The notes under the pieces are model-generated. The model was not told the origin of the DNA, ran no database searches, and saw nothing but the letters and a program-made list of their open reading frames with translations. The position numbers and the translations under genes are program-made. Of a stretch of DNA of 64,000 nucleotides, positions 1 through 11,929 are shown one piece after another (position 1 is the stretch's first letter; the number at the start of each line of letters is the position of its first letter). Source of the DNA: Geosiphon pyriformis (lineage: Eukaryota; Glomeromycota; Glomeromycetes; Archaeosporales; Geosiphonaceae); the NCBI GenBank assembly GCA_016748015.1, contig JAAOMT010000718.1, positions 545,738-609,737 on the forward strand, in the 5' to 3' direction.

Positions 1-1560
1 AAAATATTATATAAATATTAATTATTAAAACACAAATATTATAATTAAAAATAAAAATTTATTAATTAAATCAGAAAAAATTTATTATATATTTTTTTAT
101 TACAAGTTTTACAAGTGAAGCCCAACTGCTATCTAATTATAATTAAATATAATTTTTATTAAAAAAATTAAGTTACAAAATTTAGAAAATATATTAAACA
201 AAATTATTAAGATTTTTTAAAAATATTTTTATTATAAATATTTTAAAAAAAATTCTCAATTTTTTACAATAACTTTAATAGTCTAATACAGACTTAAAAA
301 TTACAATTAATTAATATAAAACAATTTATAACAAAAATAAAAAATAAAAATTCAACTAAGATTAATTATTTATAACTTTATATGTTAATTTTATAAATAT
401 TAATAAATTATTAGTAGAATAATAAAAAAACTAAAAAAAATTTAAACAATATACAGACCAAATTTAAAAATTTAAAAATAGTTAAATATTTAAATATTAT
501 ACTTAAATAATAATTAACTATTTAACAAAAAAATATTACAATAAATTAAACAATTTATTAGAAAAAACAACTTAATATTTAATTATAAAATTATTTATTA
601 TTTATATTTGGTTTTTAAATACTGTTTAAATATATTTTTAAATTTAACAATAAATATTTTTATAGTAAATAATATTAAATAATATAAAAAGCAATTATTA
701 AAACAACTATTAAATATTATATAAATACAAAAATTTTTTAAAAAAAGTTGTATAATTTTACAAAAATTTAATTTTAAAAAAAAATGTTATTTAAATAAAA
801 AATTAATTAATTATAAAAAAACATATTAAAAATATAATAATAAACAATATATAAAATAATTAATAATAATTAATAATAATATAAATAATTAAAAATAACA
901 TAAAATAATATATAATAATAAATTATAATAATAACAAAATAATATAAAAAATAATCAAAAATAAGGTTTTAAAAACATATATATATATAAATAAAAAAAA
1001 CAAATAAGAAAATTTAAATTTAAATAAAATTTTTTTATAATAATTTATAAATTAAATATTATTATATAAGAATATTAAACAAATTAATTATCAAAACAAC
1101 CAAAAAATTAATAGACTTAATAATAGATTTAACCAATAAAACCAATATAATTAACTTAAATTTTAATAAAATTAAGTAAAAACCAATTAAGAAATTAACA
1201 ATAGCAAAAATAGACAAAAAAATAGCAATAAAAAAACCAATAAAATAAAAGTCTTAACATAAAATTTAACTTTAATATAACAAAATTTAAAAACTTTAAA
1301 AAAAATTGCAGATTTAAATAAAACTTAGAAAAAAAAGATAAAAATACTTTATAATTTACAACCAAATAATTTGTATCTTAATACTTAAAACAATATTAAT
1401 ACTCAAAAGTTTTTTATTAATTACAATACTTTTTTAAATATTAATAAATTAACATCTAAAAATAAACTTTAATTTCAATTATTATTATTTGATTAATAAT
1501 TTTTAGTAAAACTTGATTTTTTAATTTAATTTATTATTATAAAATTTATTAAAAAGGACA
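1..1560. other. AT-rich transposon-derived desert
   Basis: Almost pure A/T with no credible open frame. The only recognisable signal is near 101-145, where the sequence aligns base for base, allowing C/T and G/A changes, with the 3' end of the minus-strand LINE at 27325-27360, preceded by a T-rich run that would be its poly-A tail. This suggests a heavily eroded minus-strand LINE 3' end; how far it extends to the right I cannot say. Confidence 0.4.
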
Positions 1561-2258
1561 ACAGAATAACAAAACGAGAAATGAAATCTTCAAACGAATA
1601 TATGTTTCAAAGACCTGTATTCATTAATAGTTATCTACTCAGGGCTGGGGTGTGAATATAGTTCAAATTCATATTCTTTAGGAAATTTGGCCATTGAAAT
1701 AGTATGGCGTTTTTTCAATGTTTTACTTCCACATTCTTAGTTCGTTTGATCGGCCAAAATCTACCGACACCGGTTCGAATGAAAGGAATGTTCGGTCGCC
1801 CAAAAAATCTTTAAAGGAAATAAATTATATGAATATCAGTTTTGGACTTAATAAGTAATATATTATTGTCAAAATAGCAAAAAAAACAACAAAGGGTGCA
1901 AACAATTTACAAAAAGTTCAAAATCGAAAAATTACATTTGGGCGGAAAAATACTAATGTTACTCTTAAAGATTTGTATAAATGGTGACATGTTGTGTGTA
2001 TATATAATAAAGGCTTTATGTATAAACAGAAAAAAAGAAGGGTAAACCTATCAGGGCTGCTATACTCTTCCATTCTTCAAAAAAGGAAAAAGATGGTGTA
2101 GGGTGGGGCAGGATTAAGTAAAAATATGAATCTAAGAAATTAATAGAATAATTCAAGTCCAAGAAAAAGCCCCTTAATTTTGTACAGTTGATTTGAACGT
2201 AGTTTAAAGAAAATCGTTTCTTCCAATCCCTTCCCACCATTACTCCATACAACGTATT
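1561..2258. other. 3' flank of the BCAS3-domain gene
   Basis: Base composition returns to the mixed level seen around genes at about 1560, but no exon-like open frame was found on either strand. It probably holds the 3' untranslated region of the minus-strand gene that ends at 2259. No polyadenylation signal could be assigned with confidence. Confidence 0.4.
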
Positions 2259-5200
2259 TTATATTACAAAAACTACGTCCGTGGTTGCATCTGGACCAAC
2301 ATCATCAATTAGCTCCAATCCATTACAATCGTCACTAGGTGGAAATACTAGTTCATGATCGTTATTGTCGTTTTCATCCTCAGGAAAAAATAAATTACCG
2401 TCATCAACGTTGTCATCAAATCTTTTTGAAATAAACTCCATGTCATCACTAAATGCCGTGGTGGAAGTGGTGGTCCTGATCGAGCAAGAAGAAGTCGAGC
2501 GTGAAAGGGGTTGTAAATGTTGAAGAGGGGAAGATTCTGTTGAATTAGATGGGTCAAGGTGATTTGATAGAGGAGATGTTACCGAGGAAGTTTTGAAGGG
2601 AATTTTGGGTGAAGATGTAAAAGACGACGGCGGAGTCGTCAAGTTGATAAGGTCAGGTATAAAAGAAGTAGAAGGCGAGCAAGCGATAGGTGTAGTAATT
2701 ATGGTAGGTACGCTTTCCAGAACTTGAACATGAAAAGCATCTTCGAAAGAGAGCGGTGTGTTTTCTATTCACCGGATATAGCAATAATTTGGAACTTACA
2801 ATTTCGATTGATCAAAAAAGACCAGTATGAAAGTTAAATAGCAGTGGGATGCTTACCCAGCGACGAATCTTTCAGATCAATGAAAGAATCACTGACTGGT
2901 TTAACATCAAGAGAACTATGCATTGCGCTCGAAATGTTCGCTAAAAATTGCGAAAAATAAAGAAATAATAAGTATTTTTGAAACTTGTCCTAAAGAAAAA
3001 AAGGTCACTCATACCCGAAATATCTTCCAAAACTCTTCCTACAACTCGCCCATCTTCAACAACAATCGCTGTTGCAACTTTGCCATTATTCTTATTACCA
3101 TTCTTGACCCAACCGTTTTCACCGACAAAACCACCTCCACCATCTTCTTCCTCCACAACCACTTCTCGTTTAATTTCCAATTTTTTTGCACTCGGGACTT
3201 GACCTTTCTGAATTGCATCTAAATGACCCGGAAGGTAAGTTTGAAAACTGAACTGCTGAGAAAGCCATAATGGTGGTGGTAATGAGGTACGAGAAATCGT
3301 ATGTGTAGCAATTTCTGCATGTGCCAGCCATTTTTTCCCGGTTTCTCTCTTTGTGGCATTTTCTCCATCCATAACCAATTGCGAGGTCTCTAGTACGTTT
3401 TTAACTTGAGACCAATTTGGCTGGCGTAAAAGATTCCACTCTACTATATCTTCGTATTTTACTACCAAATCTAGCATCGGTTCTCCAGGCCTCGTAGAAT
3501 CTTTTCTCCCGGCTGCTCCCATTCCAATTCCCATTCCCATCCCAACAACACCAGCGGCTCCGCCAACTATAACTCGACCCATATTGGCAACGGCGGCCGC
3601 ACTTCCTGTTAAAGGAACCCCTGAAATCCCCATCATAGTGGTTCCATCATCTTTACCTTGTATTCCCTGTTCTCCACCCAACAATACGGCTTCCATACGA
3701 AGGCGGTGCAATGTCAAAATTCCAGCTGGATGAAAACTTAAAATGTCTTGATAACCAGATTTCCCTTGTGGAATATCCTCCTCGTCTTCATCATAGCCCA
3801 AGTAAGTTTGCGTGGATGCAAATTTCCCAACAAAAGATAAAGAATTTTGGGTCCACGATTTAGCACGCCGACGTTCTTGAGCCACTGTTTGGCCAGATAG
3901 TGAGCTATTTGGTGACATGGCAATATTTGCGGCTGATGGCGATGAACGCCGCTTAGGATTACGTTTGGGACTACTTCCAGAACTACCAAGTCGATTCGAA
4001 AATGAGAATCCAGATCTTGCATCAACTGAAAATGCAGGCAATAGTTTTACGCATATACCAGGAGGTTTCCGTAAGGGAAGTATGAAAGGAAACGAGGAAG
4101 GGGTGAGTGAAGGATTAAAAGGAACTGATTGGTGAGTATTAAAAAGATTGAGATTGTTGCCATTAGGGTTTAACGGACTTGAGCGTCGCGCTGGGCTAGT
4201 TGCAGCAGAAGATGAATTTGATTCTGACGGTGGGAAGGAATAAAAATCATTAACATTTATAGGCAAATGGGGAAGAGGGTTGGATGATTGGGTCAAGAAA
4301 TTAGCAGGATCGGTGGGATCTGGTGGAAGAGGAGTGCGCGGTTTGATCCGGATAACTGGGGATTGAGTGCTTGAGTGGAACTATTGTGGAAAGGTAAAAA
4401 TTGAACATTGTTAGGTAAGACATATCGAAATCAAACTGACTTCACCAAACTCACCGGTTCCTCAGCATTCATTACCCAACCTTTGATGTGAGAAGGAACG
4501 TGCGGTGGACCACCATAAGGATTAATAGCAAATACATCTATAAAATTTCAAGAAAGTCAAGAAGAGTCTACCAAATTTCAATACTATAAGCTTATTACAG
4601 CATTGAAAGTTTAAAAATCGTACGGATAGTCCCACGTCCACTGGCTACTGCACACCATCTCGAATCCCCGCTCCATCCAACAGATCCGTCACCGACACTG
4701 GCATCAGTGTAGCCTCTAGCTAATCGATATATATGCTTTATGGTCTTGTGATTCGCAACTCCTCGACGTCGTTTACCCACGATTTCAAAAAGGTGAAATT
4801 TGTGACCTTGAATGGAAGTGGAGAACAAAAGAGTCCCAGATGGATTAAAAGAAAGGTGACCAACTGGGTGAGTGTGTGGCTTAAAATGAGCAAATATCGG
4901 AGGGATTTTTTTCAGCTGAGGGCTCGTCTGCGCTCCGAGATCACGAATCATTATCTTTTAAAAAGTTAACGTAAAATTTCTGGTCATGATCTGAATCTAC
5001 CAGGTTTATCTCAAAATACATCTTGTTCATGACTTACCGATCCTACATTATCACTTTCCGGTACATTAAGGGCGGGCATGTTATAACTTCCAGCAGTCCC
5101 GTTACTGTCCCCACCACTACTGTTAGCACTACCCGATCTTGACGCATACGAATAGATATTTGAAGGGCTGGCTTGGGGTGAAAATGGAGCTCTGGTTGTG

Positions 5201-6906
5201 GGATTCATTCCACCATTCTTAATATTAATTGGCATGGTGGTCGGTGACAATGATGGTGATCCCGGGGGATGCGAAACATTCGAAAAATAAGCGGAAAAAG
5301 TTTGATAGCCATAGTCACCTTATTATTTAATAATAAAAGTTCGATTTCAAACAAATATGTCGGGGACTGTCAACTTTGAAAAGAATTTAAATGTGACTGT
5401 GATTCAAATTGAAAAAGGAAAATATCTTGGAAACATTTACCTAACAACTTAACTCCGTTGACAACCTCTTTCGCGACTCCTTTAGCAACATCTTTGGCAA
5501 CATCTTGATATTTTCCGCTTACAAAGTCTTTTTCGTCTATTTCTCCCAACAAACAATCACCATCTTTTTTCCCTCTTTGTTCTGAGGGTTCGGATGTAGT
5601 GGCATAGGCTAATAATCTTGGGCCTAGAGAAAATATAGGTCCTCGTGTAGGATGTGAGGCGACGTCCGTTAATGGGGATAACGATTGAGTGAGCGTCAAA
5701 GTGGATAGAATAAGAAGTCGCGAGGGATTTGCCAAAGCCTTGCTCATATTAAATGGTTAATGTTTTAAGTTCATTTGTTCAGCGAAAAACAATTTTCTTA
5801 TCATATTTATCTCAAGGAGCTTACCACAACGATGACCCTCTCATTACATTGGACAGTCGTGACATTTCCTTCATTTTCAAAATTCCTCGGCTTTATTACA
5901 TCGTGTGTATTGAGCGAGAAAAATCTCAAAAAACTTTTAAACCTCGAACCCGGATCATGAAATTCTTCAATCTCGTGAGGCGCTGATGCATTTGGTATTT
6001 TGCAACTAAAATAATGATGCTTTTCTCTGTCAGTATATAACAAGAAATATCAGAGATATGAAATTTTTTGAAGAAATAACTTACACCAAAGCAACTAAAG
6101 GACGAGATTTTTCATGAAGGGGGTCTTTATCTATGTACCTTGGATAAGGTATTACCTATAAACGTGGTAGGAATTATTGATAATTAGGTAGAAGATAACA
6201 TTAAACGCGTTAAAGACTCCTTAGAAATGGGAATTCAGAATGGTTATATATGAATATTTACCTTTAGAAAGGTAACTTCACCTAAATCTTGTTCATTCTT
6301 GATTGAAACAATTTCACGAACATTATTTGGACTAGTAACGTCCCATATTTGGAACCCATCAGGATATCCCAGTAAGAGCACGGATCGTCTGTAGAAAAAA
6401 TAGAGTTGAACAGGTTCTTTAAAGAGTAATATAATAAACATAATCAAGCTTTTTGAACTTACTTTGCGGAGCCAATACGAGCGCCCAGCACAACGGACTC
6501 AATTTCATCAAAAGCCGCGTATACAATGATAGCCTTTTTAATTCCAAACGCTAAATCTCCCACACCTTGCGAAAGAGTATCAACTTCTGTCGCAAGGTGT
6601 GGGGATAAATAGTCTGAATAGGGGTTTCCTTGATTTTGATAGGAGTTGATGTCAACAGAAGCATTGCCAGCAACTTTTCTGAGGGAAGCAAGGGACGAGG
6701 GTATATATGAAGAAAGACCATACAACGCTGAAGAAATCGACTCAAACGTTGATGGGTCTCTGCCGAGATAACGCGAAGCTCAAATAAGTAAGATGAATGA
6801 AACATCTTTTAAGAGGGAAAAGAATTGACTCAACCTAAGGAAGAACGTACCTCAAAAATTTTGGCTCAACCTTGACTCCTACAGAGTTGCTGGCTTGCAA
6901 AGACAT
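2259..6906 (-). CDS. BCAS3-domain WD40 beta-propeller protein (Atg18/BCAS3 family)
   Basis: Spliced model of 12 exons, 1226 codons: 6906-6851, 6759-6463, 6388-6262, 6155-6085, 6005-5825, 5738-5441, 5318-5038, 4954-4624, 4537-4455, 4380-3015, 2940-2857, 2764-2259. All junctions are GT-AG and phase closes to the stop. The first ATG is at 6906, ahead of a short exon. The N-terminal half is a PROPPIN-like propeller: GYPDGFQIWDV (exon 3), SRPLVALV (exon 4), SLGPRLLAYAT (exon 6), FNPSGTLLFSTSIQGHKFHLF (exon 8, first 20 residues typical) and, across the exon 8/9 junction, VFAINPYGGPPHVPSH, all characteristic of BCAS3. Exon 10 carries the BCAS3 domain (PLWLSQQFSFQTY). The tail (exons 11-12) is Ser/Thr-rich then acidic, low complexity. 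In animals BCAS3 with PHAF1 binds phagophore membranes; a role in autophagy here is inference from family. Confidence 0.85.
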
Positions 6907-8090
6907 TAAAAGTGAATAAAAAGGAATTCGGTGTTTGAGAAGCAATAAAGAAGTATGGTGGTAGAATAGAATTGCGAGATGAGTTTAGGAGAAGGGGTGG
7001 TAGTTTTCAGATTGGAAAAGACCAAAATTTCTTATTGTTATAAGGCGTAGTTGGGCAAAAGGATTAGGAAAAGTAGGTAGAATGATATTAAGTATAATTA
7101 ATTATTAGTAATATTAGTTAAAAGTTAGTAATATATAAAAAGCAAGTTAGTAAGATATATTATTCGGGAAGAAAGGGAAAGAGAGAAAGAAAGGTATAAT
7201 GAACGGTAAAGGCAAAAGTGTGAGGGGCAAGGGTGATGTGATCCTGGCATGAACACGTAAGTGACTCATGTTGCGCGTGTCTTAAATATGGTTACTTAAT
7301 ATTCTGCGTGACTTTTTTGTTTCCCCATGATATAAAAATCTTAAATAATAGTAATAATAGTAATACACTTTCTGTTCGAAATAATGAGTCATCCTTCTGC
7401 AAACAGTGATGTGCCTTATTTGTTGAACAAGCATTGATGTGTCTTTATTTGCTATTTGAAGTAACACTTGCCCCAGTCATTATGTAGGTTTTTTTAATAA
7501 TGTATTAGAATGCGAAAGAGTTTAGCGAAAATATTCACCTATCATGTCTAAATTAAGGTCAAATTAGTATTAGCTCCCTAATTATTTCAATGTCATAATA
7601 TTGATCCTGATTTTCTTAAAATCTTATGTTAAAATGAACAAATTTTTTATTTAAAATATAATAATAATAATAAATTTAATGTTATTTTTCTTTTTGTTAA
7701 TTATTTAAATTGGTTAAATAAATATTTTTTAAATAAATCAAATTTCTAATTTTTTTTAAAAATAATAAAATTTGTGTTATATTAAAAAAATCAAGTTTAA
7801 ATTATTTAATTATTGTTATTTTTGCACTATATTGTATTTAAAATTTATATAATATATAGTTTTTTTTTTTAATTTTACCATAAAATTTAATTTTGTTTAA
7901 AGTTGTTATTATTGTTATTATTTCAGTATTTTAATAATTAATTTAATAAACCAATATCTTATTTTATAAAAAGTCTAGCAAAAATTTCAATAAGTTAATA
8001 AAATAAATAATAAAGTTTTATTTAAAAAGATTTTATAATCAGTTTTAATGTTAATATAATTAATTATGAATTTTAACGATTATATAAAAA
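6907..8090. other. Upstream region of BCAS3-domain gene, then AT-rich spacer
   Basis: 6907-7550 has gene-like composition and includes a purine-rich tract (about 7160-7195) that may belong to the promoter/5' UTR of the minus-strand gene starting at 6906. From about 7560 to 8090 it is AT-rich low-complexity sequence with no open frame. Nothing else recognised. Confidence 0.4.
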
Positions 8091-8501
8091 TTAAATTAAA
8101 TTTATAACGAAACTTATCGCGAACAGATTCAGATGGTAATAACAAAATGAAAACAAGCTAGTAAATAATCTATTTGATCCCGGTTCTGGTTTTAAATAGA
8201 TGTTGGTTTGTTTATCGATTAAAACCTCAGATAACAGAATTTGAGTTTCTCGCCCGACTAAAGTTAGTAATAAAAGGTTTTCCAAGCCCAGACCTTTTCT
8301 GATCCAATCATAAGTTTGTGTAACATTTAAATTCACGAAACTCCATATACTCGTGTAAATTCTATCTTCAATTTGCCAAGGAAGTTCACCACATTTTTAC
8401 TCGATTAATTTTGCTAGACAACTTTCCAACTCCCAGTGAACGAAATCTTTAAACTCGTAAAAATCAAACTTTAGGGGGACTCCAACTCGGTAAGGAATCC
8501 A
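8091..8501 (-). pseudogene. Coding-like remnant directly downstream of PGS1
   Basis: One minus-strand frame reads as ordinary protein from 8501 (after TGA 8502-8504) with a single internal TAA at 8397-8399, then stays open to 8093. It contains KFDFYEFKDFVHWELESCLA before the stop and QTYDWIRKGLGLENLLLLTL after it; composition is that of a globular protein, not of AT-rich noise. I do not recognise the family. It lies 15 bp beyond the PGS1 stop and is in another reading context, so it is more likely the remains of a separate gene than a PGS1 extension. The far end (below about 8160) grades into AT-rich sequence and may not be coding. Confidence 0.4.
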
Positions 8502-8515
8502 TCAATCGAGTATTA

Positions 8516-10648
8516 TTAAAACATCGTCTTAATTAACCAAGTGGCTACACGAACAATACATGGAACTTTTCTCTCTGATTTTTGAAATGTCTCAGTTGTG
8601 ACATTTTCCGTATGTTCAGACAGGCGCATCGCTTCCTAAAACATTTTTGTTAGAGATTGGGCAACTTAAATATTGTGTTTGATGATCCCCAAACCTGATG
8701 CATAGCCTTTTTTAAGGAAGAATTTGTCGTCACAACTATAATTTCGGCTTCAAGGTCTCGATTCGTGGATCGATAACCATAGTTGGGTGATCCAATCATT
8801 GTAAGACTTGGCCAAGATTCCCCATTAATGTAGCACCAAAGTCCTTTTGCATGTATCATTTAGTGAATAAGACATAATACAGAAATTGTAATAACGCGAT
8901 CAAAAATACCTTTAGCGTGATATGTCCACCCAGGTCTTTTATATTCAGATATTTTTATAAGATGACTCTTTTTACGTCGACATACTTCTTCATAAAATTG
9001 TTTTTCAATTAAAGTATAAGATTGGGGGATATATTTGGAAATACCTTTCGATCTAAAAAAACTATTTGCCTACATGCAGAAAAATTGCCAATTAATTAAA
9101 TTCGTAATCAAAATTAACTAAAAAAGTAAAAGATTCTTGCCTCTGGAGAAGCGCAGAGTAAGTGAAGTTTTGCTTTAATTTCTAGAAATTTATCCTTGTA
9201 TTTTTGACTGAAATTAAGGTATCCAGATGATAAAATTATAGTAAAAAGTTCATCTTCCTTTGATTTTTGTTGCCCGTACCGAGAGATTGTATCTAGAATA
9301 GAAATGAGGGCCTTTTCATCCTGTCGTATGCTCAACGGGGGCATTTGGATAACTGGAAAAATTACTGTATCATACTCGTCATTTATTGATTTTTTCGTGG
9401 TCTTCGTAATAGTATGCCATTTTCTTAGGAACTTTTTCATGATAAAATAACCATGTTCTTTAAAAAGCCGGCTATGGATTACTGGATCAGGGATTTGAAA
9501 TTTATCTGACGGTCTTTTGGCGTTTGTTGGTACCAACGGTAAATTATATGATAAAAATCCAATAGTCTCTATTAGGTCAGCAAAATACTTGCTTAGACTT
9601 GGTGTATTATTGATCAGCATATAGCGATCTTGTCGATTGTAAAAGTAATCATGACTTAAATTAGCCCTAAATCAATAAAACAATCAAATTCAGCTTAGGA
9701 AAGCTTTGAATCTCACTATAATCAAAAATGAACAATAAATGATTCCTAACCCACTTAAAATGAGGTTGTCATCGAATCCAAAGGCTTTAATATGCATTAA
9801 GCCAATGGTTTCATTTAATCTTGGGGGCACGATCTTTTTCAAAATTCCATTAAGATCAGGGGTGTGATACATAGACACCGTCACTCGACTAGGAAACTCT
9901 TGAACTAAAGGTTTCAAAAGAGTAGTGGTAGTTTCGGGAGATCCGTGTTTTCCATTCCGTGTGGAACGCAAGCAATCGACTAGTATGTAAAGATGAAGTT
10001 GAGCTGAGTTCTTGAGAGCTTTTCGCAAAGTGCAGACCTTTATAAGGCGAAGATCGGGATAGCAATCAAAAGCTAGTAAGGGAAGAAAACAAAAATCATC
10101 TCCAGTTGCTTCTGTGGCATTATCTATGAACTTCAATCCCGTACCAAGTCTTTTTCTTTAGGTCCTATATAAAGGGCGGCTAAAAAAATACGGCGTTTTG
10201 CAGAAAGAATTTGGCTCTAATTGAGATTATTTTAAAGAGATTATTTTAATGTTTAACCTTATTTTCAAAAAATGGCATCAATGGAGTATGAGAAGTCTAC
10301 CTTTAATTCGGTATAAAATTCGTTTGGATCATGAAATAAGGTGATTTCTTCGCCTTTTAAATAAAAGGCAGGTGCTATGTCATATAAATCCGAAAAGAAA
10401 TTGAAACGCTCAGGCAGAGAAATCTCGGTACTTGTAAAAAGATTTGCATCATAGTTCTTGAAGAAAAATAAAGGTTCAATTCTTGTCTTTTCTTGGGCAC
10501 ATAAAGGTAAATTTACAATATGTCTGTTATTTTTACCAAAACTAATAGGTAACATTCTAAAAAGCGTATGGAATAAATTACGATATTGACTAGTTAGTTG
10601 AAGGGGGTGTCGGAAAGACGAAAGAGCGTTCCCAGAATAAATAGCCAT
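8516..10648 (-). CDS. PGS1: CDP-diacylglycerol--glycerol-3-phosphate 3-phosphatidyltransferase (mitochondrial PGP synthase)
   Basis: Committed step of cardiolipin synthesis: CDP-DAG plus glycerol-3-phosphate gives phosphatidylglycerophosphate, at the mitochondrial inner membrane. Seven exons, 553 residues: 10648-10301, 10216-10145, 10037-9751, 9666-9141, 9069-8910, 8843-8695, 8635-8516; phases close exactly and length fits the family (about 520-560). Signatures: AKRRIFLAALYIGP (exon 2), YILVDCLRSTR and SMYHTPDLNGILKKIVPPR (exon 3), first HKD-type motif ETIGLMHIKAFGFDDNLILS (exon 3), NRQDRYML (exon 4), second HxK motif WTYHAKGLW across exons 5/6, IGSPNYGYRSTNRDLEAE (exon 6). The basic N-terminus (RHPLQLTSQYRNLFHTLFR) fits a mitochondrial presequence. 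The intron at 9070-9140 has a GC donor instead of GT. Confidence 0.92.
9070..9140 (-). other. GC-AG intron in PGS1
   Basis: Exon 4 ends ...CCAGAG and is followed by GCAAGA; exon 5 starts after ...TGTAG. Splicing here restores the conserved PGS1 stretch CASPEANSFF in frame. No GT donor nearby gives an open, family-consistent product: the only close GT leads straight to a stop. Confidence 0.75.
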
Positions 10649-11302
10649 CTTGACAATTAGTTTGAAAATTTTTTAATTTTATATGAGATAAACATGACGC
10701 CACAAAAAAAATTTCAGTTGCCATTATGATACTGGGCATGAATTTAATAATGCTTCGTCTTCAATCATCACAATAAAATAATCTTTTTGGTTATTTCGTT
10801 TTTTTCTACTTCTCTTTCACCTTTGTGCTTTTTTCCCTCGGTTCTCAATAGAAGTCATCCGAAATGCATTTCAAATTTGTCGATACATTTTTCACTTTTG
10901 TCTGAGCGAGTGGAAATTAATAGGAATATCTCTATGTTGTCTACTGTTGTTGTGCGAAGATGAACTAAGTGGTTATCCAGTCAGGCCGCCCATTGCTCGA
11001 GAAATTAGATGGGAATCAGTCAACACCTAGCAGGCAATTCTATGTCTCAAAGTATCTTGTTCAATAAAAGGAATGTATGACTTGCAAATTCATTCCGTGA
11101 GCCAAAGAAATTCTTGCAACAGCGTGAAAAAACACCATCAAAAAACTAATAAAAAACACCAATTTTCAAAAATACGGAATTGGGCGCCTTAAGCTTTGAT
11201 GAGGCCTCTTTCTCTCATTGACAACCGATAATATTTACCGTAAAAAAAAGGAGCATTTGCCGTCTTTACGGATACATCCAGAATCAAATTTGCGCCTGAA
11301 CT
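10649..11302. other. PGS1 upstream region / possible 5' part of decayed gene
   Basis: Gene-like composition from about 10780. The first part should contain the PGS1 promoter. On the + strand, 10957-11300 holds short coding-like stretches in shifting frames (for example GYPVRPPIAREIRW at about 10970 and FTDTSRIKFAPELL ending at 11303) that may be the frameshifted 5' part of the pseudogene starting at 11303. Confidence 0.35.
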
Positions 11303-11929
11303 ATTAGCGAACCATATGTGGCTTCAAGTTTCCGAAAAGCAAAGGAAACTATCATCGGCTTTGCTTCTGAGCCCGTAGTTGCAGAGTTTCCCGCTCGAAT
11401 CATGAATAATACTAAGCTGGGTGAGAACTAGTGGGGAGATTTTTGCTTCCTAAATCCTGGGACCAACCCCGGAACAATATGAATCGACATCTGTATTACA
11501 GTTCATGATTCTGAAGGAACTCTTGAGCTCTTTGCTGTCGTAACATATTTCCAAAGATTTGGTAACGAAATTAGACTAAACCTAGGCCTTTAATTTGATG
11601 TTCGGGGTGTTTATCACATAACCTACATACCAAAAAATAGCATCTTGCGACTTCTGATTTGAGGAGCTGTAATACCATTCAAAGGAAATCAATGTGGCAT
11701 CGATTTCATTACTCTTTCCTTTGGAATCAAAGAGGATGAATTTTGAAAGGATCCTATTTCTTACATTTTGGTCCAAGTTAAGAACACTAAGGTGACAAAA
11801 GATTCGGAATATCCGAGTCCACAACCTCCATTTGCTGTTTTTCTCGCTCTAAATAAGCCTTGGCACATCAAATTCGGGAAACGGAAACGAGCCAAACCTG
11901 CGTTAGGGAAGAGTTGTAAACTCAATTAG
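11303..11929 (+). pseudogene. Decayed gene, possible PD-(D/E)XK nuclease-like family
   Basis: A single + frame of 208 codons reads as a globular protein but has five internal stops: TAG 11429, TGA 11480, TAA 11591, TGA 11660, TGA 11744, with a terminal TAG at 11927. Four of the five are explained by CGA or CAA to TGA/TAA. Seen motifs: ISEPYVASSFRKAKETII, EPVVAEFPARIMNN, FKGNQCGIDFITLSFG and SYILVQVKN. The spacing of an Asp (GAT 11702) and a QxK (11774-11782) resembles the metal site of PD-(D/E)XK nucleases; similar ID...VQVKN patterns occur, to my recollection, in large effector/NTPase-nuclease families of mycorrhizal fungi. The family call is weak; the pseudogene call is firmer. Confidence 0.5.

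Noticed and set aside
2923-3222. Plus-strand open frame opposite the large BCAS3-gene exon
   Set aside because: Lies wholly antisense to exon 10 and intron 10 of a gene whose splicing and homology are clear; no independent protein signature.
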